Part shown: in pieces, positions 1 to 9,437 of the stretch
How the letters are laid out: each line of letters opens with the position of its first letter
Numbering within the stretch: the first letter of the stretch is position 1
Assembly (NCBI GenBank): GCA_005779395.1
Contig: SXJP01000009.1
Coordinates: forward strand, 1 to 58,884
DNA from: Actinomycetota bacterium
GTDB taxonomy: Bacteria; Actinomycetota; Acidimicrobiia; IMCC26256; PALSA-610
Length of the DNA: 58,884 bases
Direction: 5' to 3'
Notes under the pieces: model-generated
What the model saw: the letters and a program-made list of their open reading frames with translations, nothing else
Databases searched by the model: none
Told to the model about the DNA's origin: nothing
Position numbers and translations under genes: made by a program

Positions 1-28
1 CCTGAGCCAGGATCAAACTCTCCATCGA
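1..28 (-). rRNA. rrs: 16S rRNA gene, 5' end only
   Basis: The first bases are the reverse complement of the universal 16S 5' sequence (AGAGTTTGATCCTGGCTCAG on the minus strand). Only the first ~28 nt lie in the window; the gene continues past the left edge. The mature 5' end near base 28 is estimated by aligning to the E. coli 16S start, about eight bases before GAGTTTGA. The rest of the rRNA operon is not visible. Confidence 0.97.
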
Positions 29-227
29 GATCGTGTAAGCCTGCCGAGCATCCGCGGAATCTTGCGGAGTCGACAGAACCTGCGATCGAGAGCCGTCTCG
101 CCGGGGCACTGACCCCAGTCCGACTGCTTAATGCTTATCACCAACCCGGTCTGGCTAGATCGGGCTAGCTAATTGTTTTTACATGGACGCCAATCATTGC
201 AAATGCAACGGTCAACGCCCTCACTGA

Positions 228-255
228 ATTTTGGCGTTCACTACTCTGTTGTCAA
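228..255 (-). promoter_or_regulatory. candidate rRNA operon promoter
   Basis: On the minus strand a perfect -35 hexamer TTGACA (250-255) is followed 16 nt later by CAAAAT (228-233), a 4/6 match to TATAAT. It points at the 16S gene and would start transcription near base 221, giving a leader of about 190 nt. A consensus -35 is common for rRNA promoters. Predicted from sequence only. Confidence 0.6.
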
Positions 256-264
256 GGAGCCGGT

Positions 265-307
265 CCCCGACGTGCGCGCCTAACTACGTAGGCGCCCGGA
301 ATCGGGG
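265..307. repeat. nested inverted repeat upstream of the rrn promoter
   Basis: An outer CCCCGA/TCGGGG pair (265-270 with 302-307) encloses a perfect 7-bp hairpin GCGCCTA/TAGGCGC (276-282 with 289-295) with a 6-nt loop. No U-tract follows on either strand, so it is not a canonical terminator. It ends about ten bases upstream of the TTGACA -35 box and could end tyrS transcripts weakly or bind a regulator. Confidence 0.5.
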
Positions 308-346
308 TGACACATGCAGAAGCGCTTGATCCTTGTAGAGATTTTC

Positions 347-381
347 GCAACGGAAGAAGACCTTTGAAAAGTCTTCGTTGC
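347..381 (-). other. stem-loop downstream of tyrS
   Basis: GCAACG...AAGAC pairs with GTCTTCGTTGC as an 11-bp stem with a 4-nt bulge and a 9-nt loop. On the minus strand it is followed by CGAAAATC rather than a U-run. It is the only compact hairpin close behind the tyrS stop, so it may be a weak terminator or a processing site. Confidence 0.35.
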
Positions 382-517
382 CAAAAGCCAAAGGAAGCGT
401 CAGTGCCGTGGTGTCAAGTTGCTGCGGTGCCGTGCGTAACGGTCCCCGAAGCGGAGTGCCATGATAGGTCCGGCGATTTCGGATGCCAAACCGGGGCACA
501 GATATTTTTGAACTTGC

Positions 518-1813
518 CTATGACCAGGACAGACGCGCCCATCCGAGCTTGCCAACATTGAGTAGAGCGCCGTCAAGATTTTGAACCGTGCGTACCTCGT
601 TGACAGCAAGCGCATTGCCATCAATGCGCACCGCTCCCTGGCTAATCAGTCGCTCAGCTTCCCTGGCAGACTTAGCTAGACCGGCTTCGCTCACCAGGCG
701 CGCCATGCGCACTCGCCCATCGCCATCTACAAGATCAGCCGGAATCTTGAATTCGGCGATCTCTGAGGGACGACCTGCTCCACCTTTGGCGAAGCGACTA
801 TCGAATTCGGCCTCAGCGGCGTCTCCTGCTCCACTCCCGTGGTACAGGTCGCACACCGCCCTAGCGATCGAGCGTTTTGCGATATTCGGGTGAAGTTCCC
901 CGCCGCGTAGTCCCGCAATAGAGCTATCAATAGCCGATGGCGCCCAGCCCGTGGCGTAGCGCATGTACCGTTCGATTCTCGCGGTCGGGCTCGGATCGCC
1001 TGGAACATCGTCTGGCATCGACATGAGCTTGCCGAACTGCTCGTCTGCTGATTCGCCAATACCGACGGTATTTGCCTGTGACTTAGACATCTTGTTCGGC
1101 AGGAGCGTGCCGTCGCCTTGAGTCTCAAACCCTGAATCGATCCCCACTAGCAACGGTGTCGTGAGCACGACTTGCGCAGCCTGGCCACGACTGATCTGCA
1201 AGTCGCGGCCCATGTGGAGATTGAACAGTTGGTCGGTTCCGCCAAGCTCGACATCGGCTTCGACCATCACTGAGTCGTAGCCTTGAAACAAGGGGTACAT
1301 GAACTCGGTAAGGCTTATTGGTTTGCCCGTCTCATACCTCGCACGAAAGTCGTTCCTCGCAAGAATCTGCGCGACCGTGCTTGAGTCTGTGAGCCCTAAG
1401 ACTCCGTGCACGTCAAGCGAGCCAAGCCATTCTGAGTTCCGTCGTACCTCGAGACGGTCAGGACTCAAAATCTGGCAGATCTGTCGAACATAACTCTGCG
1501 CGTTGGCTTCCACTTCGGATGCGTCGAGACGCTGTCTCGTTGCGGACTTGCCAGAAGGGTCTCCGACCTGTGCTGTGAAATCGCCGATGATGAGAACCGC
1601 CGTGTGCCCAAGGTCTTGAAATTGACGCAGTTTTCGCAGGACTACAGCGAACCCTAGATGGATCTCGCTACTTGTCGGATCGATGCCCAACTTGACGCGT
1701 AGCGGCGGTCGTTCGCCCGCGTCGACGCTTCTGAGCTTCTGTCGCAAGTCGGTCGCGGAAATTAGATCGACAGCGCCGCTCGCGAGGAAGTCGAACTGTT
1801 GAGCAAGGTCCAT
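518..1813 (-). CDS. tyrS: tyrosyl-tRNA synthetase
   Basis: This 431-aa class I aminoacyl-tRNA synthetase charges tRNA-Tyr with tyrosine in the cytosol. The Rossmann-fold region carries the HIGH-like signature as HLGF (residues ~52-55), followed by a QFQDLGHTAVLIIGDFTA block; KMSKS is intact at ~241-245. A C-terminal S4 RNA-binding domain follows (~370-431, with REAERLISQGAVRIDG). Length and motifs fit the TyrZ-like branch. The second histidine of HIGH is replaced by Phe, which is odd because this position is usually His or Asn. ATG start; no strong Shine-Dalgarno. It lies directly upstream of the 16S gene and is divergent from the PBP gene, 60 bp away. Confidence 0.95.
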   Translation of the reverse strand: MDLAQQFDFLASGAVDLISATDLRQKLRSVDAGERPPLRVKLGIDPTSSEIHLGFAVVLRKLRQFQDLGHTAVLIIGDFTAQVGDPSGKSATRQRLDASEVEANAQSYVRQICQILSPDRLEVRRNSEWLGSLDVHGVLGLTDSSTVAQILARNDFRARYETGKPISLTEFMYPLFQGYDSVMVEADVELGGTDQLFNLHMGRDLQISRGQAAQVVLTTPLLVGIDSGFETQGDGTLLPNKMSKSQANTVGIGESADEQFGKLMSMPDDVPGDPSPTARIERYMRYATGWAPSAIDSSIAGLRGGELHPNIAKRSIARAVCDLYHGSGAGDAAEAEFDSRFAKGGAGRPSEIAEFKIPADLVDGDGRVRMARLVSEAGLAKSAREAERLISQGAVRIDGNALAVNEVRTVQNLDGALLNVGKLGWARLSWS

Positions 1814-1873
1814 TGGTGCGCGAGGTTACCGAAGCAACCGCTATCAGCACGTTTGTGACGACAGCGTGCGAAT

Positions 1874-4162
1874 ATGGAGACCGTGAAGACCAGCCTGATT
1901 GCTTGCGCTCTCATCGTTGCCGTCGTCGCAACGGCCTGTAGCTACAGCGCGATCATCGACCCGGTCCCGCTCGATCCATCGCAGAGCTCGTCGATTCTCA
2001 GCTCTGACGGATCGCTGTTGGCTCGACTTGATCTAGGTGAGCATCGCGAAGCTATTTCGCTCGAAGCGATCGCACCGGAACTAGTTAGGGCAGTCGTCGC
2101 AATCGAAGACCACAGGTACTTCGACCACGATGGCGTTGACCTCAAAGCAATCCTGCGGGCGCTACGAGAAGATGTTTCGCAGGGTGCCGTCGTAGAAGGC
2201 GGCTCCACGATCACGCAGCAGTACGTTCGCAATGTTTTGCTCACCCGAGAGCAGACACCACATCGCAAGCTAGAAGAAGCAATACTCGCTGTCCGCTTAG
2301 AACGCAGCTTCACGAAGGAGGAAATCCTCGAGCGCTACCTGAACGAGGTCTACTTCGGCAACGGTGCATACGGCGCGCAGGCTGCAGCCGATCGATACTT
2401 CGCGAAACCCGCGTCCGACCTGACGCTCGCCGAGTCAGCATTGCTTGCTGGCCTCTTGCGCGCACCATCGACCTACGACCCGTTCACAAAGCCCGACGAA
2501 GCAACCGCACGCCGCAACCGGGTTATCGATGCGATGCTGCGCTACAAGGTTGTAAGCGAAGCCGATGCGGTCCGCGCAAGAGCTACACCGCTCAAAGTCT
2601 CAGGCGCTCAATGGAGCAACAACACAGTCGCGCCACACTTCGTCGATGCTGTGAAGCGTTGGTTCCTTGCGAATCCGATATTTGGCGCGACACTCGCCGA
2701 GCGCGAACACCTTTTGTACCAGGGCGGGCTCAAGATCGAGACAACACTCGACACCCATCGACAGGAACTAGCCGAGAGCGCTATCGCAAGCTTTCTCGAT
2801 AACCCTTCTACAAATCCGGCCGCTTCGCTCGTCGCGATTGAGCCCGAAACTGGCCACGTCGTTTCATATGTTGGCGGGCGCGACTACTGGAGTGGCAGCG
2901 ACGCAGCAAAGTTTGATCTCGCTGGACAAGCACTACGGCCCACAGGTTCCACATTCAAGCCCTTCGTACTCCTAGCAGCCATCGCTACAGGTGTCGCGTT
3001 GGACACCCAATACGAGGGTCCTTCGAAGATCAAGATCCCGATTACTGGACAAGAGCCATGGGTTGTGCGCAACTACGACGAGCAAAGCTTCGGCAAGATT
3101 GATCTCGTCGAAGCGACAGTGCATTCAGTAAACACTGTGTTCGCACAACTCATTGCCGATGTAAGCGCAAATAGCGCGGTACAAACTGCAGCGGCCGCTG
3201 GAGTGCGGAGTTTGTTGAGGCCCTATCCATCAGCAGCACTAGGCAGCAACGAGGCAACGGTGCTCGACGTAGCTTCGGCGTATTCGACGTTCGCATCAGA
3301 CGGACTTCATGTCGATCCTGTGTTCGTCACCAAAGTCGTCGGTCCGACCGGCGAGATTCTTTACTCTGAGATCTCGCGACGCGACCGGGTGTTCGCAGGC
3401 GAAGATGTGCGAATTCTCAATCACACCCTCGAGCAAGTCGTGACGCGAGGCACAGGAATCAATGCGCGCATCGGCCGCCCGGTAGCTGGCAAAACCGGAA
3501 CAGGTCAGGACTACAAAGACGCCTGGTTCGTAGGGTCAACTCCACAACTCACGACCGCCGTATGGCTCGGTTTCATAAAACCTGAGCCAATGTTGCCGCC
3601 AAGGACCTCTGAAAAGATCACTGGCGGTGGGCTACCCACGAAGATCTGGGCACGATTTATGGCCGGTGCCCTCGCCGAGTCACCGATACTGGAATTCCCA
3701 TTACCAGAGCTTGGTCTTGACGACCCCAAAACCGGGCTGATACCTGCATCGCCGATCGCCGACGTCGTGATGTTGTCCATCGAAACTGCCCGCGACATCC
3801 TTGAGGCAGCGGGCTACCAGGTCACGATCATGGAGATTCCTAATCGGCAGTTCCCACCAGGGGTAGTGCTTGCCCAGTTGCCAGAGGCGAACACCGCTGT
3901 AATTGCCGGTTCTTCTGTGACGTTGACTGTCGCAGGTGGCGAACCAGAGACATTGGATACTCCGAACCTATTGGGGCTCTTTGCCGACGAGGTGTTGTTC
4001 GTTGGGGGCCAACTCGGGGTCAACATCAACCTCGTAACCAAATCCGACTTTGGAGTGGTACGCAAGGAACAACGCGGGCGAACTTGGCAACAAAGCCCTG
4101 CCGTTGGAGCGCGCATCGAAATCGGGTCGACAATCAAAGTTTGGATCAACCCTACGATCTAG
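1874..4162 (+). CDS. bifunctional penicillin-binding protein with PASTA domains
   Basis: A 762-aa class A PBP that polymerises glycan strands and cross-links peptidoglycan outside the membrane. It has an N-terminal hydrophobic segment (~6-21) ending at Cys22 (VVATAC), which could be an uncleaved anchor or a lipoprotein signal. The glycosyltransferase domain shows the catalytic EDHRYF motif (Glu78), GGSTITQQ (~109-116) and LNEVYFGNGAYG. The transpeptidase shows the serine motif STFK (Ser359), SVN (418-420) and KTGTG (540-544). The C-terminal ~130 residues contain PASTA-like repeats, which in this family bind muropeptides or beta-lactams. It is the only gene on this strand before 12.6 kb and converges on argH with an 18-bp gap. 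Confidence 0.93.
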   Translation: METVKTSLIACALIVAVVATACSYSAIIDPVPLDPSQSSSILSSDGSLLARLDLGEHREAISLEAIAPELVRAVVAIEDHRYFDHDGVDLKAILRALREDVSQGAVVEGGSTITQQYVRNVLLTREQTPHRKLEEAILAVRLERSFTKEEILERYLNEVYFGNGAYGAQAAADRYFAKPASDLTLAESALLAGLLRAPSTYDPFTKPDEATARRNRVIDAMLRYKVVSEADAVRARATPLKVSGAQWSNNTVAPHFVDAVKRWFLANPIFGATLAEREHLLYQGGLKIETTLDTHRQELAESAIASFLDNPSTNPAASLVAIEPETGHVVSYVGGRDYWSGSDAAKFDLAGQALRPTGSTFKPFVLLAAIATGVALDTQYEGPSKIKIPITGQEPWVVRNYDEQSFGKIDLVEATVHSVNTVFAQLIADVSANSAVQTAAAAGVRSLLRPYPSAALGSNEATVLDVASAYSTFASDGLHVDPVFVTKVVGPTGEILYSEISRRDRVFAGEDVRILNHTLEQVVTRGTGINARIGRPVAGKTGTGQDYKDAWFVGSTPQLTTAVWLGFIKPEPMLPPRTSEKITGGGLPTKIWARFMAGALAESPILEFPLPELGLDDPKTGLIPASPIADVVMLSIETARDILEAAGYQVTIMEIPNRQFPPGVVLAQLPEANTAVIAGSSVTLTVAGGEPETLDTPNLLGLFADEVLFVGGQLGVNINLVTKSDFGVVRKEQRGRTWQQSPAVGARIEIGSTIKVWINPTI

Positions 4163-4180
4163 CGCTTCACAACGTTTCGC

Positions 4181-5578
4181 TCAAATACTGAGACGACTCC
4201 TCCTGAGTTGCAAACGCTCATCAGCCATCAAGAGTTGCCTCGCTACTGCAACAGGACCTGCTCCTCCCGCAGTCGTGCGCCGAGCTACCGATCCTCCAGG
4301 TGCAAGAATCGCAACTGCATCCGGCCCGAGTTGCGGGTGGATTTCGACGAGTTCTTCCAAGGCGACGCCGCGCTCGATTGCTTGACGGACTACCGAACCG
4401 ACGATGGCATGAGCTTCTCGGAACGGTGTGCCATTCGATACGAGCCACTCCGCGATGTCCGTAGCAGCAAGCGTTGCTGCGCTCGCTGCGATTTCGGCAC
4501 GCTCCTCCATAAAGGTCGCCGTGTCCAAAAGACCAGACAGGGCCACGAGCGCGCGTGAGCACTGATCGAACGCGTCGAACAATGGCTCCTTGTCTTCTTG
4601 CAAGTCGCGGTTGTAGCTGAGCGGGAGTCCCTTCAGCGTCGCCAGGAATCCTGCGAGGTTTCCAATAAGTCGCCCCGATTTGGCGCGCGCTAGCTCTGCT
4701 ATGTCGGGATTCTTCTTCTGTGGCAACATCGAACTTCCGGTGCTATAGGCGTCGGCGAGGCGAATGAAACCAAACTCGTCGCTAGACCAAAGCACAACCT
4801 CTTCGCCGATACGCGACAGGTGGACTTGTGTAAGTGCCAGAACGAACAACGCTTCTGCAACAAAGTCACGATCTCCGACGGCGTCGAGGCTGTTCTCAAA
4901 GGCACGAGAGAATCCAAGGGCAGTCGCCGCCGCGTGCGGATCAAGCGGCAGGCTTGAGCCTGCGAGGGCGCCTGCTCCGAGGGGCGAGACATCCGAGCGA
5001 GCCAACGCATCGTCGAGGCGGTCAACGTCGCGATCGAGAGCCCAGAAATGTGCAAGTAAATGGTGTGCGAGCATGACCGGTTGCGCACGCTGAAGGTGCG
5101 TGTAGCCAGGCAAAATGACCTCGCCTGCATCTTTGGCTCGGCTAACCAAAACCTCCTGAAGAGCGACTATCCGCACACCCAATTCGCGGCCAGCGTCACG
5201 CCACCACAAACGCATGCCGGTCGCGATCTGATCATTGCGGCTGCGGCCCGTATGAAGCTTCGCGCCTGCAGTTCCGGCGAGTTCGGTAACCCGGCGCTCA
5301 ATCGCAGTGTGGATGTCTTCATCTGTCGGGAAGTATTCGAAAGTTTGTTCCGAGATCTCGGTCTCAACCGTGTCGAGGGCCGCCAAAATCGAATCGCGTT
5401 CCTCACCAGAAACGATGTTCTGCTTCGCCAAGATCGTCACGTGCGCTCTGGAACCAACAATGTCGTGAAAGGCTAAACGTCGATCGAACGACAGACTTTC
5501 TGTGAATGCGAGCAACGCTTCAGAAGGCGGTTCACCGAACCGGCCATGCCACAACGTGTTCTTGCCCAGATCGGTCAT
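4181..5578 (-). CDS. argH: argininosuccinate lyase
   Basis: Last step of arginine synthesis: splits argininosuccinate into arginine and fumarate. 465 aa from the start MTDLGKNTLWHGRF, the usual family N-terminus; a longer reading frame to 5629 lies inside argG and is not needed. Family motifs are present: HTGRSRNDQIATGMRLW near the N-terminus and the flexible active-site loop GSSMLPQKKNPD, whose serine is the catalytic acid/base in this superfamily. The ATG overlaps the argG stop as ATGA, pointing to translational coupling. It is the final gene of the arginine operon. Confidence 0.97.
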   Translation of the reverse strand: MTDLGKNTLWHGRFGEPPSEALLAFTESLSFDRRLAFHDIVGSRAHVTILAKQNIVSGEERDSILAALDTVETEISEQTFEYFPTDEDIHTAIERRVTELAGTAGAKLHTGRSRNDQIATGMRLWWRDAGRELGVRIVALQEVLVSRAKDAGEVILPGYTHLQRAQPVMLAHHLLAHFWALDRDVDRLDDALARSDVSPLGAGALAGSSLPLDPHAAATALGFSRAFENSLDAVGDRDFVAEALFVLALTQVHLSRIGEEVVLWSSDEFGFIRLADAYSTGSSMLPQKKNPDIAELARAKSGRLIGNLAGFLATLKGLPLSYNRDLQEDKEPLFDAFDQCSRALVALSGLLDTATFMEERAEIAASAATLAATDIAEWLVSNGTPFREAHAIVGSVVRQAIERGVALEELVEIHPQLGPDAVAILAPGGSVARRTTAGGAGPVAVARQLLMADERLQLRRSRLSI

Positions 5579-6786
5579 CGCGCACCGGGACCTTGCCTGC
5601 GCGACCAGGTCTCGACGCTGAGGCCCCAAAGCCGCACGAAACCTGCCGAGTCCTCGTGTCGGAAGGTATCGCCAATGTCGTACGTAGCGAGGTCGTGGTC
5701 GTAGAGACCTTTCGGCGCGCGCCTCCCCACCCCAAAGCAGCGCCCTGGTTCTAGTCTCAGCCGCACCTCGCCGTTCACGTGCACTTGAGTGTTATCGACG
5801 AACGACTGCAGTGCGCTCATTAGCGGAGAATGCCAGAGACCGTCGTAGATAAGTTCAGCGATACGAATTTCGACGCGCTGCTTTTCGCGTGCAACATCGC
5901 GCTCGAGACAGATTCCCTCAAGATCCTGGTGAGCGGTGATGAGCGCAAGCGACGCCGGACATTCGTACACCTCGCGACTCTTGATGCCGACGCGACGGTT
6001 CTCGACCATGTCGATGCGCCCGTAACCGTAAGACCCAGCAACTGCACCGACTTGATTGATGATGTCTATGAATTTCATTGGTTCACCGTTGAAAGCGACT
6101 GGGACACCTCGTTCGAAGCCAACCACAATTTCGGTCGGCTCGCTCGGAGCGAGTTTGGAGTTCACCGTCATTGTGAACGGATCTTCTGGAGGTGCGCTCC
6201 AGGGGTTCTCGAGGACGCCACATTCGATCGCGCGTCCCCACATATTTTCATCGATCGAATAGATCTTCTCAACGCTTGCCTCGATCGGGATATCCCAATC
6301 TTTAGCACGGTCGATGCACTCCGCTCGGCTGAGTCCCCATACGCGGGTCGGTGCGAACACCTCAAGATCGGGGGCAAGCGCTCTTGTCGAGACTTCGAAA
6401 CGCACTTGGTCGTTACCTTTGCCAGTACAGCCATGACCGACACCGTCGGCGCTGTGGCGTCGCGCACATGCCACTAGATGTTCGACGATTACTGGTCGCG
6501 AAAGTGCAGACACAAGCGGGTACTTGCCCTCGTACAACGAGTTGGCTTTCAGTGCTTGCGACAAGAACCTGTCAGCAAACTCTTCTCGAGCATCGATGAT
6601 CTCTATGTCGACTGCGCCAGCAGCAACCGCGCGCTCACGAATTACTTCGTGTTCGCCAGCGTCGATCTGGCCGACATCGACCGCGCAACACACGATTTCT
6701 TGATCCCACTCTTCGCGCATCCAACGGACCGCGATCGAAGTATCTAGACCGCCGGAATATGCGAGAACTACTTTCTTTCTTGCCAC
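5575..6786 (-). CDS. argG: argininosuccinate synthase
   Basis: ATP-dependent condensation of citrulline and aspartate to argininosuccinate. 403 aa from a GTG start at 6786 (VARKKVVLAYSGGLDTS). I chose GTG because GGAG lies seven bases upstream and the protein then begins at the conserved N-terminus; a longer open frame to 6912 runs into argR without homology. The N-type ATP-pyrophosphatase loop AYSGGLDTS is at residues ~9-17. Other family blocks are CTGKGNDQVRFE and the substrate-binding region around SIDENMWGRAIE. The stop overlaps argH by four bases, while the gap to argR is 62 bp. Confidence 0.96.
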   Translation of the reverse strand: MARKKVVLAYSGGLDTSIAVRWMREEWDQEIVCCAVDVGQIDAGEHEVIRERAVAAGAVDIEIIDAREEFADRFLSQALKANSLYEGKYPLVSALSRPVIVEHLVACARRHSADGVGHGCTGKGNDQVRFEVSTRALAPDLEVFAPTRVWGLSRAECIDRAKDWDIPIEASVEKIYSIDENMWGRAIECGVLENPWSAPPEDPFTMTVNSKLAPSEPTEIVVGFERGVPVAFNGEPMKFIDIINQVGAVAGSYGYGRIDMVENRRVGIKSREVYECPASLALITAHQDLEGICLERDVAREKQRVEIRIAELIYDGLWHSPLMSALQSFVDNTQVHVNGEVRLRLEPGRCFGVGRRAPKGLYDHDLATYDIGDTFRHEDSAGFVRLWGLSVETWSRRQGPGAR

Positions 6787-6848
6787 GAAACTCTCCAATT
6801 CAATATCGAAATTTCTTCGCCGATGCCTAGCACTAGAACTACCACTAC

Positions 6849-7313
6849 CTAGAGGCCAGCGAGATCTGCCAGGGCTGCTGCCACCGTTGCACCGCCGACG
6901 GATTCGGCGCACACAAGGAGGATCGTGTCGTCCCCTGCCACCGTGCCTAATACGCCAGTGAAGGACGAACGATCGACCGCCGAAGCAACGACATGTGCGC
7001 TGCCTGGTGGCGTTCGCAAGACGACAAGATTTACGCTGTGGGCGACATCTACTACGAACTCCCCCATCAAACGTCGGAGATGGTCGTCGCCACTAGCTGA
7101 CCGTTCTTTGCCATGCTCTGGGATTGCATACGCCATCGCTCCCCCTGGAATTCGCACCTTGACGGCACCTAGTTCGTCAAGATCCCTAGACAAGGTGGCC
7201 TGAGTAGCCACCACCCCTTCGGCGTTCAATAGCTCGAGCAGATGAGCCTGGTTCGCGATTGGTTGGCTCTCTAAAAGCTTTGTGATCCGATGTTGCCGCT
7301 GGGGCTTACCCAT
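6849..7313 (-). CDS. argR: arginine repressor ArgR
   Basis: 154-aa arginine-responsive DNA-binding repressor. The N-terminal winged helix (~1-70) carries the recognition segment ATQATLSRDLDELG, the ArgR signature; the C-terminal half (~80-154) matches the hexamerisation and arginine-binding domain. The start overlaps the end of argF by 8 bases. Placement inside the operon suggests autoregulation through the candidate ARG box in front of argC. Confidence 0.96.
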   Translation of the reverse strand: MGKPQRQHRITKLLESQPIANQAHLLELLNAEGVVATQATLSRDLDELGAVKVRIPGGAMAYAIPEHGKERSASGDDHLRRLMGEFVVDVAHSVNLVVLRTPPGSAHVVASAVDRSSFTGVLGTVAGDDTILLVCAESVGGATVAAALADLAGL

Positions 7314-8238
7314 TGCTCGGCACCTTTCCGTTTCTGAACTCGTCGTCGAACAGTTCGATGGCTAGTGACCGGAACGCATCCATGCGATTAGCTGCCTGCT
7401 CCCACACCTTCGATCGCGGCCCCTCAAGAACCGACGCGCTGATTTCCTCGCCCCTGTGCGCGGGGAGGCAATGCAACACGATCGCGTGGTCTGGAGCAGC
7501 ACCTAGCAAGTCGTCGTCAATTCCGAATCCAGCGAATGCCACGCGACGAACCGCCGTCTCTTCTTCTTGACCCATGGAGGTCCAGACGTCCGTGTACAAA
7601 ACATCGGCATCGCGAACAGCTTCGTATGGCTCGGTAGTGAGTCCTAGGTTTCCGCCGATATTGCGAACTCGGTCGACGACCTCCTCTTGGAGTTGATACC
7701 CATCGGGGCTCGCTACAACGATCTCGACACCGGTGTATGCGCAACCGAGAGCCAGCGAAGCAGCGACGTTGTTACCGTCGCCGATGTATGCGATACGACG
7801 CCCTTCCAGATCGCCAAAGTGTTGTTTCATCGTGATGAGGTCTGCCAAAACCTGGCATGGGTGGGCCATGTCGGACAGCAAGTTGACTACCGGCACGTTC
7901 GAGATGCTCACCATTCGCTCAAGCGTCGAGTGCGCGAACGTTCGCGCCGCAATCAGCGCGCAATATCCGGCTAGCACCCGCGTTACGTCCTCCACAGTTT
8001 CACGCGTATCGAGCCCGACCTCTTCGCCGCGCAGATAGATCGGATGGCCTCCGAGACTGAACACAGCCATCTCGGTACTTGTACGAGTTCGCGCCGACGG
8101 CTTCTCAAAAAGCAATGCGACACCTTGACCCGCGAGCAGTCGCGGGACTGCGACAGAACCAGACTTGAGGGCAATCGCGCGGTCGATTACGCGCTGAACT
8201 CGCTCCGGCCTTAGATCATCGATCTCCAAGAAACTCAT
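7306..8238 (-). CDS. argF: ornithine carbamoyltransferase
   Basis: Makes citrulline from ornithine and carbamoyl phosphate; the latter would come from CarAB, encoded in the pyrimidine operon of this window. 310 aa, standard for the family. The carbamoyl-phosphate site is seen as KPSARTRTS (~50-58), followed by HPCQVLAD, and the ornithine-binding loop as LHCLPAHRGEEI. The start has a strong ribosome binding site (GGAGG) and its ATG overlaps the argD stop as ATGA. Confidence 0.97.
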   Translation of the reverse strand: MSFLEIDDLRPERVQRVIDRAIALKSGSVAVPRLLAGQGVALLFEKPSARTRTSTEMAVFSLGGHPIYLRGEEVGLDTRETVEDVTRVLAGYCALIAARTFAHSTLERMVSISNVPVVNLLSDMAHPCQVLADLITMKQHFGDLEGRRIAYIGDGNNVAASLALGCAYTGVEIVVASPDGYQLQEEVVDRVRNIGGNLGLTTEPYEAVRDADVLYTDVWTSMGQEEETAVRRVAFAGFGIDDDLLGAAPDHAIVLHCLPAHRGEEISASVLEGPRSKVWEQAANRMDAFRSLAIELFDDEFRNGKVPSNG

Positions 8239-9437
8239 GGGAGCACCTCCTCTAACGTCGCCGCCATGATCGAGATCGCCTCAGCGATTTCGTCATCCGA
8301 AACTGTCAGCGGCGGAGCGAATCGAATTGCACTAGGCGTGACGGCGTTCGCTACTAGACCCCGAGTTAGAAGCCGCAGATTCAGATCCTTAGCGTCGATG
8401 CCAGGCTCAAGTTCCGCAGCTAACAAGAGCCCTCGACCTCGTACTGCCGATATGCCCCGCACTGAGACAAGACCAGCACGCAAGCGATCGCCCTTCTTGT
8501 TCGCGAGTCTTGGCGCGTCGATACGCTCAAGCTCTTCTAACACCGTGAGAGCTACACGAGCGGCGAGCGGCTGTCCTGCGTAAGTAGAACCGTGGTCACC
8601 GAGCGCGAACGCTTCAGCGACGTCGGCGCGGGCCCAGCACGCACCGATCGGGACACCGTTACCTAACGCCTTAGCGAGCGTGACTATGTCGGGTTGAATC
8701 CCAGCGTGGCTGAAACCGAACCATGCTCCCGTGCGGCCCAGACCCGTCTGCACTTCGTCGATGATGAGGAGGACTTCGCGTTCGTCGCAAAGTTGCCTGA
8801 CAGCCCGGAGATAGTCAACGTCAGCGACGTTTACGCCGCCTTCGCCTTGGACGGTCTCGACAACAACTGCGGCTGTGCGACGGTCGACTGCGAGTTCGAG
8901 TGCCTTGATATCACCGAAATGCGCATGGCGAAACCCTTCTGGGACGGGTTGGAAGGTTTCGTGCATCTGTGGCTTGCCAGTTGCAGCGAGAGTCGCGAGT
9001 GTCCGCCCATGAAAACTTCCGAGCATCGACACGATGTGAAACCGCTTCTGGCCGAAGTTGCGTTGCCCGTAACGACGACTCAGCTTGAAAGCGCACTCGT
9101 TGGCCTCGGCACCGCTATTCGTGAAGAACAGACGCCCTCCACCACCAAGAAGCGCATCCAAACGTGCGGCGAGATGCGGTTGAACTTCGTTATAGAAGAG
9201 ATTCGATACATGCATCAACTTGTCGGCCTGTTGCGAGATCGCGGTTGTTATCGCAGGATTGCTGTGACCCAACGACACAACCGCAAGACCGCCCAAAAAG
9301 TCGAGGTAGCGCTTGCCTTCCGTGTCGAAAAGTTCGGTTCCTTTTCCGCGCACAAAAGCAACAGGCGCACGCCCAAACAAAGCCATATGGTGAGTCGCGT
9401 CTAGGTCGGCTAACTCATCGAACGTAGAAGTTGTCAT
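8235..9437 (-). CDS. argD: acetylornithine aminotransferase
   Basis: PLP-dependent class III aminotransferase, 400 aa, converting N-acetylglutamate semialdehyde to N-acetylornithine with glutamate as donor. The PLP aspartate is in LLIIDEVQTGLGRTG, and the Schiff-base lysine is in TLAKALGNGVPIGA. Also typical is the N-terminal phosphate-binding SGAEANECAFKLSRRYG. Start and stop both overlap neighbours by four bases. The family can also act on succinyl-diaminopimelate, but the operon context favours arginine. Confidence 0.96.
   Translation of the reverse strand: MTTSTFDELADLDATHHMALFGRAPVAFVRGKGTELFDTEGKRYLDFLGGLAVVSLGHSNPAITTAISQQADKLMHVSNLFYNEVQPHLAARLDALLGGGGRLFFTNSGAEANECAFKLSRRYGQRNFGQKRFHIVSMLGSFHGRTLATLAATGKPQMHETFQPVPEGFRHAHFGDIKALELAVDRRTAAVVVETVQGEGGVNVADVDYLRAVRQLCDEREVLLIIDEVQTGLGRTGAWFGFSHAGIQPDIVTLAKALGNGVPIGACWARADVAEAFALGDHGSTYAGQPLAARVALTVLEELERIDAPRLANKKGDRLRAGLVSVRGISAVRGRGLLLAAELEPGIDAKDLNLRLLTRGLVANAVTPSAIRFAPPLTVSDDEIAEAISIMAATLEEVLP

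Larger units (their letters stand above)
29..517 (-). promoter_or_regulatory. rRNA operon leader and tyrS-rrs spacer
   Basis: This 489-base gap lies between the tyrS stop and the 16S gene and carries no convincing gene. It holds an rrn-type promoter (228-255), an inverted repeat just upstream of it (265-307) and a stem-loop nearer tyrS (347-381). A second TTGACC hexamer at 210-215 has no good -10 partner. I could not identify a clear boxA antitermination element. No tRNA cloverleaf was seen. Confidence 0.6.

Noticed and set aside
210..215. Second rrn promoter from the TTGACC hexamer
   Set aside because: No acceptable -10 sequence lies 15-19 bases downstream.
29..517. tRNA gene between tyrS and 16S
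   Set aside because: No cloverleaf or TTCRA arm could be found on either strand.
8694..9404. 236-residue plus-strand reading frame opposite argD
   Set aside because: Antisense shadow of a well-conserved gene; no recognisable domain and no independent signals.
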